Positions 24,801 to 45,485 of a stretch of 64,000 nt of DNA are shown piece by piece; position 1 is the stretch's first letter; the number at the start of each line of letters is the position of its first letter. The notes beneath the pieces were generated by a model. That model did no database searches. It saw only the letters and a program-made list of their open reading frames with translations, and was not told the origin of the DNA. The stretch covers positions 62,001 through 126,000 of the forward strand of contig CAJNOJ010000109.1 of the NCBI GenBank assembly GCA_905250025.1, read 5' to 3'. Position numbers and translations under genes: made by a program. The DNA is from Adineta ricciae. Taxonomy: Eukaryota; Rotifera; Eurotatoria; Adinetida; Adinetidae.

Positions 24801-25446
24801 ACTTTGATTCAGCATGCTGGAGATGGTCAATACGGTCCGTTCACTGGTTTGGCCGAACAGCAAGCATATACCTTATTTAGGACAATCAGAAAGAACATCA
24901 ATTCCAATACCCGAACAATAAATTTGCTTGGATGTCACGTCGATAAAACTTTTGCACAACAATTTCAAGCTTTACTCAATAAAAATAACTGTTCCCACAT
25001 CACGGTTCAGGTTCTTCAGGTAACAGCATTATACTGCTCTCTGGGGCCAGCATTCCGAAAAATGTCCTGTTGTAAGAATGTCAAAAATACTTTTCATATC
25101 ATAGCAATGCTGAGGACCTTTGAAATATTTTTATGTGTGTATAGCACTGAATACAGTAGTCGATCTTACGAAAGATTTTCTTAACATTTCAAATAAACTA
25201 GTGCATTTTATTCATGAAAAATATTTCTCACATTCATAAGAGGTATGAGCTTTTTCTAAAGTTTACAACATTTTTTTCCTCTAGGACATGTCAATCGGGA
25301 CGGTACCTGGCGAGTGGAGTCTCTACATCTACGCTCAAGCTGGAACATTCTCCATCGTTCACCAAAACGCAGGGATCGGTATAACACGTCCTATCAACGA
25401 GCTTCACGATTATCTCACATCTCCAGAAAATCTGCATAGAAACTAA
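21869..25446 (+). CDS. Glycine-zipper protein with possible N-myristoylation, unknown function
   Basis: Four exons: 21869-21872 (ATGG), 22771-23357, 24255-25019 and 25285-25446; 1518 nt, 505 residues. I chose this start because splicing creates MGNEIST, which fits the N-myristoylation pattern MGxxxS/T, and because a splice-acceptor-like site lies just upstream. Residues ~130-165 form a glycine zipper (GGAIAGSIGGPVGAVAGGI), typical of membrane-inserting or packing helices. A basic KRK...KRR cluster lies at ~257-268. The C-terminal ~160 residues look folded: SITLIQHAGDG (His ~384) and INLLGCHVD (Cys ~424) resemble the beta-strand-His and beta-strand-Cys pair of clan CD peptidase folds, but this is a weak, motif-level resemblance. 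Two introns are ~900 bp, far longer than local norm. Synonymous GC looks higher than in neighbours. I do not recognise the family. Confidence 0.6.
22157..22180. repeat. (TA)n microsatellite
   Basis: About twelve TA dinucleotides in the first intron of the glycine-zipper gene. Confidence 0.8.
22530..22709. mobile_element. piggyBac-type MITE with TTAA target duplication
   Basis: TTAACCCTTTCCGGCC (22530-22545) is perfectly inverted at 22694-22709. Each end starts with TTAA, the target duplication of piggyBac elements, followed by a 12-bp terminal repeat beginning CCC. The body is only ~172 bp and non-coding. It contains an inner hairpin, TGCCGTA...TACGGCA, whose loop is almost pure C/T (~22644-22668). 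It lies in the 898-bp first intron of the glycine-zipper gene. The perfect ends suggest a fairly recent insertion. Non-autonomous; no transposase is present. Confidence 0.8.
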
Positions 25447-27003
25447 TGAATCGATTTTGGTGTCAATTAAGCATCTGAATCGTTCTGACATTTTATTCCA
25501 CCAGTTTGACCTTCTTTCTAAACAAGAATCTTGTGTTTTCACTTTTTAAAATGATATTTATCTTCATTAACAAACAATAACCTCAGTTCACTTAAGTGCC
25601 TGAATATGTTTCGAAACAAGAAGATCAATAAATCTTGTGAAAACTTTCATTGTACGGATCACAGCTTATAATAAAAAGGAAAATGAAATCAGTTTTTTAA
25701 ACCTATTCCAGAACAGACGATGTAGTTATAGTTATGGCCCTAGAACGTCTGTGATAAAAGTTTCAACTTGAAATAACGTGTTATGGAGAAGTTGTCAAAA
25801 TAATAAGACTAAAAACGTGAGTCCTCGTGTAATCCAGATTTTTCCAAATTCCATGAAGCAAATCTGGGGCAAGCGGTAAAATGCAATAAATTTCTATCAC
25901 TACATACTGATAGGGCTCTAGTTGTTCTCGAAAACTTCGAACAAATATACGGAGTACGCAAAACTGCGGCTGTTTTTCTGAAAAAAATCAAGAAGAGTAT
26001 AAAAAATATAGCTGTAACAGGTTGCAGAGCGCAGTTCTCTCTTGAGCTTAAATTTTTTGTCACTTTTTAACATGTAGAATGGTTGAGAAATCTGCGATGC
26101 ACAACTGGGAAAATTGACAAACTCATTTTGACAGGAAAATAACGAATTTTTTAGAAGTTTATATTTAGGGCATACCAAAAGTCGTTGCAGCAACACTTTT
26201 GTTTTACTTAAGCACATTGACGATTGCCTATCACAGGAAAGTGGAAGAAAAAAGAAAATCAAACGTGTTGATAAAAAACCAGTCCACATTATGTGAAAAT
26301 GACTTTTACATTGGATTTAATATTCAAATTTTCGTTAAGGTCTGATGAACTGACATGGAATAAACAGTAGTGTGCGATTAGAAATATGAACAAACGATCA
26401 TTTCAAAGGCAATGTAACATCTTTGTCGGCATCGACAACCGTTCTCTATCGCTGGTTTTCTTTGCCTTTTCTCAATTGATCTCATCAAAATATTTAAGAA
26501 TAATACTGCTCGGAAATGATCAAAGTCATTCGAAAAACATCAATTGGTAGACACATTAAGAAAACAAAGATGAAAATGAGGAGGAGTTTGATGAAGGGTC
26601 AATTAGAAAAGAATAACATTGACATGTAGGTGGTCTTTTGATCATAGTTTCCTTTGTTAAAAACATCGAAAAACAGGTGGGAGAAGTCAAATCGAGCATG
26701 TAACAGGTGGACAAGCGTGTCATTGATCTATCAATCTTTATTCAAAATCATTAGAAAGATAAATGTCAGTCGATTAATCGAACGTGCTGTGACACATCGA
26801 TCAGAATGAAAAAGATCCTTCTCCGTTTGTAAAGCATCGTTAATACGAATGAAGACAATCAAAAAAGACAACAACTGTGCTCTATTTTATTAATGACACG
26901 TCATTATCACTGATTTGAACTGTGTTAAACAAATGAAAATGTTTGTTTAGCGTGAAGAAATTCTTCTAATCGAAAACGTGTTTTTTTATTGTTAGATAAT
27001 TTA
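25447..27003. other. Intergenic, no gene seen
   Basis: About 1.6 kb without a supported gene. Overlapping minus-strand open frames (25809-26289) lack start context, splice structure and recognisable motifs. Confidence 0.4.
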
Positions 27004-27545
27004 TTAGAGTTTTTGCAAAGCAGAATTATACAATGGAAGAGACGAATATGAAAATAAATGGTTCGGGTTAATTAAACATTGTTCCTGAAATCCATTAGGA
27101 ATCGTTGAATTGCAAACGAACGGTGATGATAAGATGGAATCGATTAAATACGAAGATTGAAACGATGAAGAATACATTTGATTTAGATGATGTAAAACTA
27201 AAGAATCGAAGATTGTTGAAGATTTTTTCGTTGGCGGAGATGAAGGAGAGGGCGATGCAGTTCGTTTCACAGACTTTTTCCTGTCAGGTGTCAAATGTGA
27301 TTTTCGTTGTTTTGATGATGAATATTTCAATGGAGGAGAAATCTGTTTGATTGGTATTGATAAATCTTTTCCAATATTGTTACACGCCTGAGCCATTAAG
27401 ACCAAAGGATTTTCTTGTTGAGGTAAACATGAATCAACCTGTTAAGTAGACATGGGTTTTGAAATTTTCAAATGAGGGAAAGACATGTTACCATTGGATT
27501 GATGTATTCAGTATCGAATTGATGTTCTTTGCTTGAGGTTGTCAT
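27004..27545 (-). CDS. Short protein with Sp/NocA-like motif, 162 aa
   Basis: Two exons (27492-27545 and 27004-27438, intron 53 bp) give 162 residues beginning MTTSSKEHQF. The segment EYINPM, then NPLVLMAQACNNIGK, resembles the conserved stretch of the NocA/Elbow/ZNF703-ZNF503 family, where EYLQPL is followed by SPLALLAQTCSQIGK (the Sp or buttonhead-like motif). A basic Ser-rich region follows (KQRKSHLTPDRKKSVKR, SPSPSSPPTKK). The C2H2 finger expected in these repressors is not visible, and the gene ends shortly after. It may be a truncated or highly derived family member, or a short isoform whose further exons I missed. A nuclear transcriptional-regulator role is inference. Confidence 0.5.
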
Positions 27546-28265
27546 TGTTGCAAATCGAAGAGAGAAAATGAAGAGAAAAGAAAGAAAAACATTTCATCAA
27601 TGATACATTACTGAAAGCAAATGATTGGATGAGACGACAATTGATCGATTTTCTCTTTCTTTTTATCCAATGTCTGAAAATAATGATCTAATCATTGTCG
27701 TTTCTCTTTCATCTTTCACACTTTACGATGAAAATCAAAAACTCATCGATATTTTTCACTGACAAACATCGATCATTATGAAAAAGAGAATGTGTCTTCT
27801 CGTACATATGCACGTATTATTACATGATAGAAACACATTACCGACTCGTTCAATGTCATTTCCGAACTCGTTTTCATCTTGAAGGAAATAAATGGTTTGA
27901 ACCGAGAACGATGAACACAGATCAAAGAGATGGACATGTCGCACCAAGAGAATTCAACTGATGTTTCGTGAAATAACAAGGTGATTTATCAAATTGTATC
28001 TGATATGAACAAGAATACAACAAAAAATCACGTCGAAAGGTTATTTATCATTCATTTGATAACGATTTCGAGAAAGAGATCTTGATGATAAACATGAAAT
28101 GATTAATTTCAAATCGATATGAAGAAAAGAGAGAGTTGACTGGCTCTTGTCGATCATTAATGGCAGTCAGCTTGACAAAAAGAAAACATTCTTAGTATCA
28201 GACCATTATTGAAGTTAAAATAAGAAGAAATTCTATTAAAAAAATCTGTTCGCATATCGAATTAT
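27546..28265. other. Intergenic, no gene seen
   Basis: About 0.7 kb of AT-rich spacer between two tandem minus-strand genes. Short minus-strand open frames (27756-27979) overlap in different frames and have no features. Confidence 0.4.
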
Positions 28266-29403
<1,138 letters not shown>

Positions 29404-29618
29404 TGCGATGAATTGATAAACATGTTGGTTTTTAATGATGAAACATCATGATGAATGATTCGACAGAAGTCTCACTTTGATTATAGCGCCATGAAATTAG
29501 TTACAAGATTATTATTTTGATTTTTTAGGAAAAATGATTTCAGATTTCGTGAATTGCACAATGTTCGCATTGATTTTATGTGTATTAAAAAAAAACAAGA
29601 TAACAGACAGAAGAAAAC

Positions 29619-31041
29619 TCAACATAATTCTCCATTCTGATTTTGTTCTCTCATTTTATACAAATGCCACATCGATTCGATTTTATAAATTCTACCAGCA
29701 CAAAAAACATACAACTGTTCGAATGGTTTGTATCTTCGTAGATTTCCCCAAAAGCCAAAGCCTGAATTCGAGATTATCGATACATCACAGATTTCTCCTA
29801 ATAAATGAAAATCTGTTATGAGTTTATCTTGTTCCCGGCAGACTTTCTGATTCGTATTTAATGATCGATCGATATGAGTTATTTCACCTGAGACGTACAA
29901 CAAACGAGATTCATAACGACGTTGAGCTTCGTGATAAACTTGGTCATTATCAGTTGTTAAGAATATTTGCGAATCTTCAATGGAAATGTTGGAATCGATG
30001 AACGAAAAGATCGTTTCGCTGATATTTCGACGACCTGGAAGTAATTTATCATCAGGAATTGTTGGATTTTTTCCTAGAAAATATTCACCAGGACATAATT
30101 TCGTGTTTCTATCGATTTGACCATACCTGTTCGTATCTGTGCACAAATCATTTGCTTCGCCTTTCTTTTTGTCTTGTAGAAATCGATCTGTCGCTGAATT
30201 TTGGCGACAGGTCGAAAGAGAATTTCATAAAACAACGGAAAAAGTATTTCTAATTTGATATTGTATTTCGTCATAATTCCATAGGATTTGAATTTCTTTC
30301 GATAGTATAAATTATTCGATAATTGATTGAAATAATCCTTATTCGTCGCCCAGTAAAGTACATCTTCTGACCAAATGGAATTGATTGCTCGAGTATGATT
30401 CAGAATTCGCGAAACATTCGATATTACTTCTCTTCGAGCATATGCTGATGTTATCAACATTTTTCGTGTTAAGTTGTACCGACGACGGTGAGTTTTTTTA
30501 TCTTCTATAGTCAATCCTTTGATCGATTGCGTCCAATTGTACAAATTTGGGTGAAAAATATTCGATAAATCACATGGATGAGTAATTTCAATACGGAAAT
30601 TGCGATCGAGCATTAATGAAATCATGAAAATACTCATAATTCCACGAAGACGATCGCCCCAACCTAAAGAAAACGATGGTTTTAATGGATTTTCAACGAA
30701 AATTTACCTCCGCAGTTTTCATGACAAACATAAACGAGATATTTTCGAATTTTTTTCGGTGCGACAATAGCGGTTAAATTAATTCCGAATATCCGGGAAT
30801 TATTTGTCAACCAATAATTCAATCGATTCAAATGATTGACTTCTGTTTCTTTTGTCTCGAAGAATGTTGAGTGAAGATACGTTTGACTGGTTGTAGATCG
30901 AAGAAAACGAGGTTTTAACGTATCTTTGTCTTCTTCTAATTGAATTGATTTCTCATGATGTCGCCAAATAAGCACTGCTGTGGAAAAAAATAAACAATAA
31001 GCGACGAATGTACGCTTACAAAGAGTATTTCCAACGATCAT
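29619..31041 (-). CDS. Type II membrane glycosyltransferase, fucosyltransferase-like
   Basis: Three exons (30708-31041, 30127-30663, 29619-30073) give 1326 nt, 441 residues. A short cytoplasmic N-terminus and one signal-anchor helix (TFVAYCLFFSTAVLIW) are typical of Golgi enzymes. The lumenal domain starts with CHENCGGWGDRLRGI, like the GDRL motif of GDP-fucose-dependent enzymes. AQIRTG corresponds to the nucleotide-binding Arg/Gly motif, and FLTTDNDQVY and ISNSGFGFWG resemble the later conserved motifs. Several N-glycosylation sequons are present. It probably transfers fucose onto glycans, but the exact family (alpha-1,2 or GT23/GT37-like) and acceptor cannot be decided by eye. WGDRLRG is created across the first intron. 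Confidence 0.7.
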
Positions 31042-32439
31042 GCACCACCACCATCGATCCTAAAGTACAAGAGAGTGACTTTGATGTTTTTATAGGACAA
31101 ATTTGACGACGAAAAAGAAAAAATTCAAGTTGACATGATGATTAACGAAAACTGACGATAAATTGTTCTTTTTCTCTCTCTCTCTTTCGTTTTTTGTATA
31201 TATATATATAAAACCAGTCTCAATCCGCTTACAAATAAAAAAAATTCGAAGCTGTTTTTTCATTGCACCAATCGAATTTTATTATTTTCTTTCGTTTGCT
31301 CAATATCCATCTACTTAAAAGAAGTTTTTCGCATCGTCAACTGAATGAAAGAAGAAAAAAAACCGAAAGTGTTTTACTTATAAACGTTGGCATAGAAAAT
31401 GAAAGAATTGACTAAGTAAACATAACCTTTTTACTTCACTGTATCAAAGAACATGCTTTTATATTTCAATTGAAATTCTCAACGAGACGAAGATCAATAG
31501 CTTTTTTTTCTTTTTCTGTGTGAATCACGTTCGGATTTGAATGAAAAAGAAAGATTAGAAAATTGCACGTGCATCAAATAAAAATCAATGTGAACGAAGA
31601 TTTCAAAAGCAAATTTCATTCGTTGAGAAAACATAATCTTAGTTGTACATTTTTACAGAAATACATCACATCTACCTCTATACTCTTGTTAAACTTATAA
31701 CAAATGTCTGAACTCTCATTCAGTTCGAAAGACATTTCTTCGTCTAATATATACGATAAGATGCAAAACGTACCTTTAAACTTCGATGTTTTGAAAGCAT
31801 AATTCGACGGAAGACAAGTACTGATTGTGATGACAAAAGGACCATGGATAAACCAAATTTCATACAATGATGAATCGAATAACTGCAGAAATTGGATAGA
31901 GCATCTGTCAATTGTAACACAATGTCGTGAAATTCATTCTTATTGAAGAATCGAAGAACTATATCGATATCTTGCGTACATATGTATAGGAGATACGATC
32001 AGAGTTGTTCTTTCAATCGTATATGTTGTTTAGAGCGTCACATTTACCCATTGTCAGACAATGATAGATCATAAACAAAGAAGAGAACGGAGAAAAAGAG
32101 CAAAAAACTAAGATTAATGAGAGGAAAATGATATGTTTCAGTATGATTATTCCTAATCGAGAATAGCAAGCAAAGCTTGACGAACAAATAATTGTCTTGC
32201 TAAACGTAACAGAATCGAAAGAGAATATTCTCAATGCCAATGTTGATTAAAGATCGTTTCTTTTTCTAATCATAATACGAAACTTTACTAATATTAGTTC
32301 TTTTTTTTTCGATCCAAATGAATCTGGATAATTTACATCAAACAAAACAATTTGAGTCATATTTGAATAGTTCTTATTGTATCTGATAAAAAAATTGCAT
32401 TCGAAAACAAAGAAAAATAAATATTAGGAAGAGAATTAT
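31042..32439. other. Intergenic with TA microsatellite
   Basis: About 1.4 kb of AT-rich spacer. A TA repeat ending in TATAAAA lies at ~31197-31213, but no gene starts on that strand nearby. Minus-strand open frames at 31616-31867 and 32013-32240 are featureless. Confidence 0.4.
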
Positions 32440-33096
32440 TTAAGTTTGCTGTTGATTTTCTACTAGTCGTTTGAGTTGTCGGTAATAATCATAGAGAGGT
32501 TTGACGATTTTCTTTTGTTCACTTTGTGTAGGTTTTGAATACTTGTTTTCAAATCTGAGTAATTCTTGTTGAACATTCGTTTTCTCTTCAAGAATTTGTT
32601 TATTGGTCATTTCCGAAAGATCTTTAGGTCGATTGTGTTTCAACCGATGTTTCGCGATTCGTTCTTGAATCTTTCGAATTTCATTTTCCAGATAATCCAA
32701 GTCAATTGGTGTCGATTGGAAAAGTGTATCTCTTTCCGGAGTTGTTTTCGTTGACGATTGATTACTAAGGAACGTTCGCGAGGTCGACAATTTCGATGAC
32801 AGACACGTTAAAGAATATTTTCCATCAGCGAACAGCAAGTCTGAGGAACGATTGATTTTCGATCGATGAGAATTGTAACATTGCTCGAAGGTTAACGTTG
32901 ATTTGGGACGAATAAGCAAGGCTTGTGGGAATGATTGAGAAAAGTGATAATAATGCTCGGATGGAGTTATACCACGAAATAAAAATCCATCAATAGCTAA
33001 ATTAATACATTCATGAAGAAAATTATGATCGGACATAGTTTTGAAAGGACATTGATTGACAGGTGACAACACAGCTGTACCGATGCGTGTAACCAA
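32440..33096 (-). CDS. FAM13 C-terminal-domain protein, 218 aa
   Basis: Single exon. The C-terminal ~75 residues match the conserved end of FAM13 proteins: a coiled-coil stretch (LENEIRKIQERIAKHRLKHN), then LSEMTNKQILEEKTNVQQ and VKPLYDYYRQLKRLV, paralleling vertebrate VMKPLYDRYRLVKQ. The N-terminal half is Ser-rich and has no recognisable domain. The RhoGAP domain of FAM13A/B is missing, and only 411 bp of spacer lie upstream, so this is a RhoGAP-less member. Molecular function of the C-terminal module is not established. The coiled coil suggests protein-protein interaction. Confidence 0.7.
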   Translation of the reverse strand: MVTRIGTAVLSPVNQCPFKTMSDHNFLHECINLAIDGFLFRGITPSEHYYHFSQSFPQALLIRPKSTLTFEQCYNSHRSKINRSSDLLFADGKYSLTCLSSKLSTSRTFLSNQSSTKTTPERDTLFQSTPIDLDYLENEIRKIQERIAKHRLKHNRPKDLSEMTNKQILEEKTNVQQELLRFENKYSKPTQSEQKKIVKPLYDYYRQLKRLVENQQQT

Positions 33097-33507
33097 TACG
33101 AGAAGTTTCCGGAGGGTTCGTATAAGTTATTTGACAGGTTTGATACGTGCCCAATGAATCAAGAATAACAATATTTGACAAAAAAATCAATCGAATGTAC
33201 GTCCATAATTAACCTATGACGAAGTTTAGGCAATGATTATGTTCGATAGATGTCATTTTACAAAATTCAGCTCACTATGACAGTCTTCGACAGTAATCAA
33301 TATCAACATTTTCGCCCAGCTCTATAGAATGCAAGAAAAATTTTCATAATGAAAATGTTTTTTTTTCTTCATAGAACGCTTCGTTTAATCTCAAGGTATC
33401 ACCTTGAAAAACAACAGTAGACATCATAACAAAGAATATATTCTATCAAACCTCGCCATCGAAAATATATTTCCTATATACATGATTTTTCACACAGTTG
33501 AATTGTA
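33097..33507. other. Short intergenic spacer
   Basis: 411 bp between two tandem minus-strand genes, with no feature supported. Confidence 0.4.
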
Positions 33508-35013
33508 TCATACAGAAAATTGTTTACAAAAACATGTCACTTGCGTTTTCAGATCTTCCTGTTGATTGACCTGATGAATTTGAATAGGCTTTCCTGATGA
33601 TTTGCTGACTAAATTAACGATCGGTTGTAAGTAAATCATCGTGTTCTGATAGATTTTGTCTGAGATTAGAATGAGATCGTATTTCTTCCAATCATAGTCG
33701 CGATGAAATGGTTTGTCTTGTAAATGACCTTTGCTGATTTTATTCACGTCGATCGATTGAGAATTTTCATCGATAAAATAAGCGGAAATAGTTGGTGGTG
33801 ATGATTTGGATTGAAATGATTGAAGAAAATCTGAACTGATGATAAAAGGGTAACGATGATACCAACATTCGATGCGATGTTCGTCATCGGTTATTAAAAT
33901 AAAACGTGGAGACGGTTTACTTGATGATTTGGTATCAATTGCACTACGACAGCGTGGAATTTGATTTTGTAGTTTAATTGTCGATTTGATTGAAGTCTGA
34001 GATGCAGTTTTAGGACGGACGAATGGCTCAGTGGAGACGATCGAAGGTTGTTCTTCAATCACTGGAAGAGTTTCATTTGTAGTGGGTGGAAGTATCGGTG
34101 CGGGAGGACAAGGTGGATGCGTTGTTGTTGTTGTTGTTGCTGTTGATAAAGGAGAGGAACGCATTCGTGGAGGTGCAGATGAGGGTGGTTTTGTAACTTT
34201 AAATCTAGTTTTTGGTGAATGGGTGTTATCAATGGTTTGGAGTGAATGCAGTGGTTTAGAAGCAACAATAAACGCTTCAAGAACTGGTTTTGAGTAGACA
34301 TCCGTTGTTCGTTTAGATAGTCGAGGTTGAGTTGTCAAACTTGCTGATTTTGGTACACTGGTTCGTGGTCGAATACTAGACATAGGTCTGACATCTACAT
34401 TGGTAACATAAAAACGATTTTTATTTTCGAAAGTCGATTGACGGAATTAAATTATCAGGAAGATGAGAATTTCATCCTCATGAATAACTTACCAACCTGA
34501 TTCAGATTTTCGATTTGGTTCTTGAAGGATCGTGTGCTTTAGTTTTTCATAATTTAACTGCATTGTTTGTAAGTCAATCAGACATTCGTCTGTTTTTATC
34601 AAGCGTTTCAACGGTGCGGATGTTTGTCTTAAATGGAACCAATTATCAGAATCGATATGTGCGAATTTCTGCGCTTGTTGTTTGCGTAATTTTCTTTCCT
34701 GAGCAATTTTTCGTCTTTCATGAGATTGTTTCGCAAAGCTATTCGATGTACCTTCTTCGAAATTGGCTTTTAACGGAACTGCTAACATTGCCGATTTGAT
34801 GCGAACTGGTGTTTGAGATGAAACTGTTGTTGATTCTTCATCGAGGTCTGGTGTTGGTGCCGGTTGATAAAGTGGAGGAGGTGAATGTGAACGAGATTCT
34901 GGTTGTAAGGAGCTTTTCGTCGAAGTGAAATGGTTCGAAGGTCGAATCAATGATGGCGACCAACGAGAGAATTGATAAGGAGTTGAAAACATTGGATCAT
35001 TGAGATTATTCAT
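33508..35013 (-). CDS. Unrecognised disordered/basic protein, 467 aa
   Basis: Two exons (34497-35013 and 33508-34394; intron 102 bp, donor GTTGGTAAG) close to 1404 nt. The N-terminal third is Ser/Pro-rich, then a charged helix (SHERRKIAQERKLRKQQ) with coiled-coil potential and a short conserved-looking block (LKRLIKTDECLIDLQTMQLN). The central part is Pro/Thr-rich with a TTTTTT run encoded by an imperfect ACA/GTT triplet repeat. The C-terminal ~130 residues look folded (FILITDDEHRIECWYHRYPF, YDLILISDKIYQNTMIYL). No membrane helix or signal peptide is seen. An acceptor-like CTTTTTAG lies 11 bp upstream of the ATG. I do not recognise the family. It lies between FAM13-like and EML-like genes on the same strand. 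Confidence 0.65.
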
Positions 35014-35134
35014 TCGAGTTTTATCTAAAAAGTAGAATCGAAATCGAAAACAAAATCCTAAACACTTGTTAGAGTTAGAGAATAATTAACTACAAAAAAA
35101 AAATGATTCAAAACATGAGAAACAAAGAAAAATA

Positions 35135-43522
<8,388 letters not shown>

Positions 43523-43811
43523 GAAGTTGTTAAGTAGAGGAAAGTGATGTATGTCACCATCGAATTTGTTATTGCTATGAAACGAATGTCGATGAAATAT
43601 CGAAAATGAGAGGGCGACACTTATGTATATTGATCATCAACAAGCGACATCAGAGAATCTCGTGGATATAGATATAGGTGAAGATACGAGTGTATGAAGC
43701 AAACATTTATACACAGATCAATTGCCATGCAAGTTTTTTTTTTATTCAAAATGATTTCCTTTTGCACAAAAGAAAAAGAAGACTGTGATAATATTTCAAC
43801 GGTTTAACACA
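43523..43811. other. Spacer between EML and desaturase genes
   Basis: 289 bp of spacer. A poly-T run and AATAAA-complementary sequence on the right belong to the 3' end of the desaturase gene. Confidence 0.35.
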
Positions 43812-44972
43812 TCAAGCTTCAACATCTAAAACAAGACTCGAGATATTCATAGTAAAACCGATGAAGTCTTTCATTTGAAGGCCATCAGCATCTTTCTCAT
43901 GGTTTATTTTTGGCCTTCCATGCGAATCACCTTTTCTGAGCGTAATTCGATCAATGCGTCTTCGATGGTACTCTTTCAACATACTAGGTAAACGTATCAC
44001 GTGTCCATACGATTCAGGATACATTGCTGCATCTAGTTGATCTAAATGATACCATGGTACTCTTGTCAGAAAATGATGAGCGTTGTGATAGCCACAATTC
44101 AGAAACAGTATGTCTAGCATATGTCGGATCATTGTATGCCCACCAAATACTGTTGAATAAGTTGTTTGCTGTTCGTAACAAGCATCGCGTTTTGGCAACA
44201 TAGTGTCGCGTGATACAAATGGAATGGTGTGATGGTAAGCATCATATACACGTGCAATATCAATGAATAATATATGTGCAATGAAATAATATATTATGGA
44301 AGTTGGTTGTACATACCACATGATAAAGAAGAAAATATGTCGTAAAATGAACACTAGAAGAATACGAGCACGTAAACTTCGATACTTATCCACATATAAC
44401 GGAACAATCAAAGTACGCCACCATGCCACAATTGATAATACAGGAATATAGCAAGCTTCCAGTGGTAATATGATAAAACGTAACCAATATGGATAAGTTG
44501 ACAAGATGTATGATACTAAATATGAATCGATAGCTGCTTGAGTTAAATGATGCTCTTTATGTTGACTTCGTAGTTCCGAGAACGGCACATACAAAGCACC
44601 AGATATTACAATGCTTACTTCACCAACAATGTGATTGATCCATAGCGAAGACGTTACACAAGTATGAATACATTCATGTGTGATTGCTAATGCTACAAGC
44701 ATGGCATGTGTCAGTAAAATAGTTGCAATGAAAGAAATTAAACATGAATCAATGCACAATAAACAGTATAAAGCCAAAAGATAACTACCTATCATGTAAG
44801 TGAGAGTGATGATATTAATGAATAAGTTTTGCGATAGTAAATAAGCTTTCTGCTTGCGGCTCAGTTTTTTATAGGGAATATAAGCTTCATTGATAAAATC
44901 ACCGCCTGGACGAGTTTTTTCACGTGGTATAGATACAAATTTTTCGACGCTGTTAGCGCGCATGAAAACCAT
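43812..44972 (-). CDS. Membrane fatty-acid desaturase family protein
   Basis: An intronless ORF of 386 residues has the three histidine boxes of the integral-membrane desaturase/hydroxylase family: HECIH at 99-103, HKEHH at 138-142 and HNAHH at 296-300. The last sits in the context NCGYHNAHHF. Four or more hydrophobic helices are seen (about 49-75, 78-98, 165-190, 205-240). Such di-iron enzymes insert a double bond or hydroxyl into an acyl or related lipid chain in the endoplasmic reticulum, using a cytochrome-b5-type donor. No fused cytochrome b5 domain is present. The lack of introns beside the exon-rich EML gene, and the start of a repeat-rich stretch just upstream, would fit horizontal origin. 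Substrate and donor lineage cannot be told by eye. Start chosen as the first Met (another at residue 4). Confidence 0.85.
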   Translation of the reverse strand: MVFMRANSVEKFVSIPREKTRPGGDFINEAYIPYKKLSRKQKAYLLSQNLFINIITLTYMIGSYLLALYCLLCIDSCLISFIATILLTHAMLVALAITHECIHTCVTSSLWINHIVGEVSIVISGALYVPFSELRSQHKEHHLTQAAIDSYLVSYILSTYPYWLRFIILPLEACYIPVLSIVAWWRTLIVPLYVDKYRSLRARILLVFILRHIFFFIMWYVQPTSIIYYFIAHILFIDIARVYDAYHHTIPFVSRDTMLPKRDACYEQQTTYSTVFGGHTMIRHMLDILFLNCGYHNAHHFLTRVPWYHLDQLDAAMYPESYGHVIRLPSMLKEYHRRRIDRITLRKGDSHGRPKINHEKDADGLQMKDFIGFTMNISSLVLDVEA

Positions 44973-45485
44973 TACTTAAACACAAGACAATGCAAATTTT
45001 AGATAGATATGAATATCTAAAATTCTTTTGCTATTCAATGAAACGAAGTTATTCAAGAAAAAATTTGTAAATATTATGATGTATGATATTTTAATTAAAG
45101 ATCGATAATTATATACATAAGGATGTATGAAATTTCATTTGAATACTTTTACAGTGTTTCTATATTTAGTACGCAAAACTAGGGCACGACGGTCGTTTTC
45201 GCATGCGATTTGTCCTTACCTCGATGTATTTTTATGTACTTTGACATTATCTTTCCTTTCTTTCTATCGAGAGAAGGATATATAAGCGTGTGTTCTGTAT
45301 TAGAACGATGCAATCCTTTTTGGATTCCGCGATATCCACGAAACCAATTTTGGATTTCGTCAAAAACCTTTTTTGTTTTCAGTGTAAACGATCACTCACT
45401 GATTATAACTGCGTGCAGATACGAACTTCTCATCCTCGGTTGCCCCTGAGTGGTTCTTATACAGAATAGCGGTTATCATGATCAG

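Noticed and set aside
31197-31213. TATA box on the plus strand
   Set aside because: It is the end of a TA microsatellite and no plus-strand gene starts within the next kilobase.
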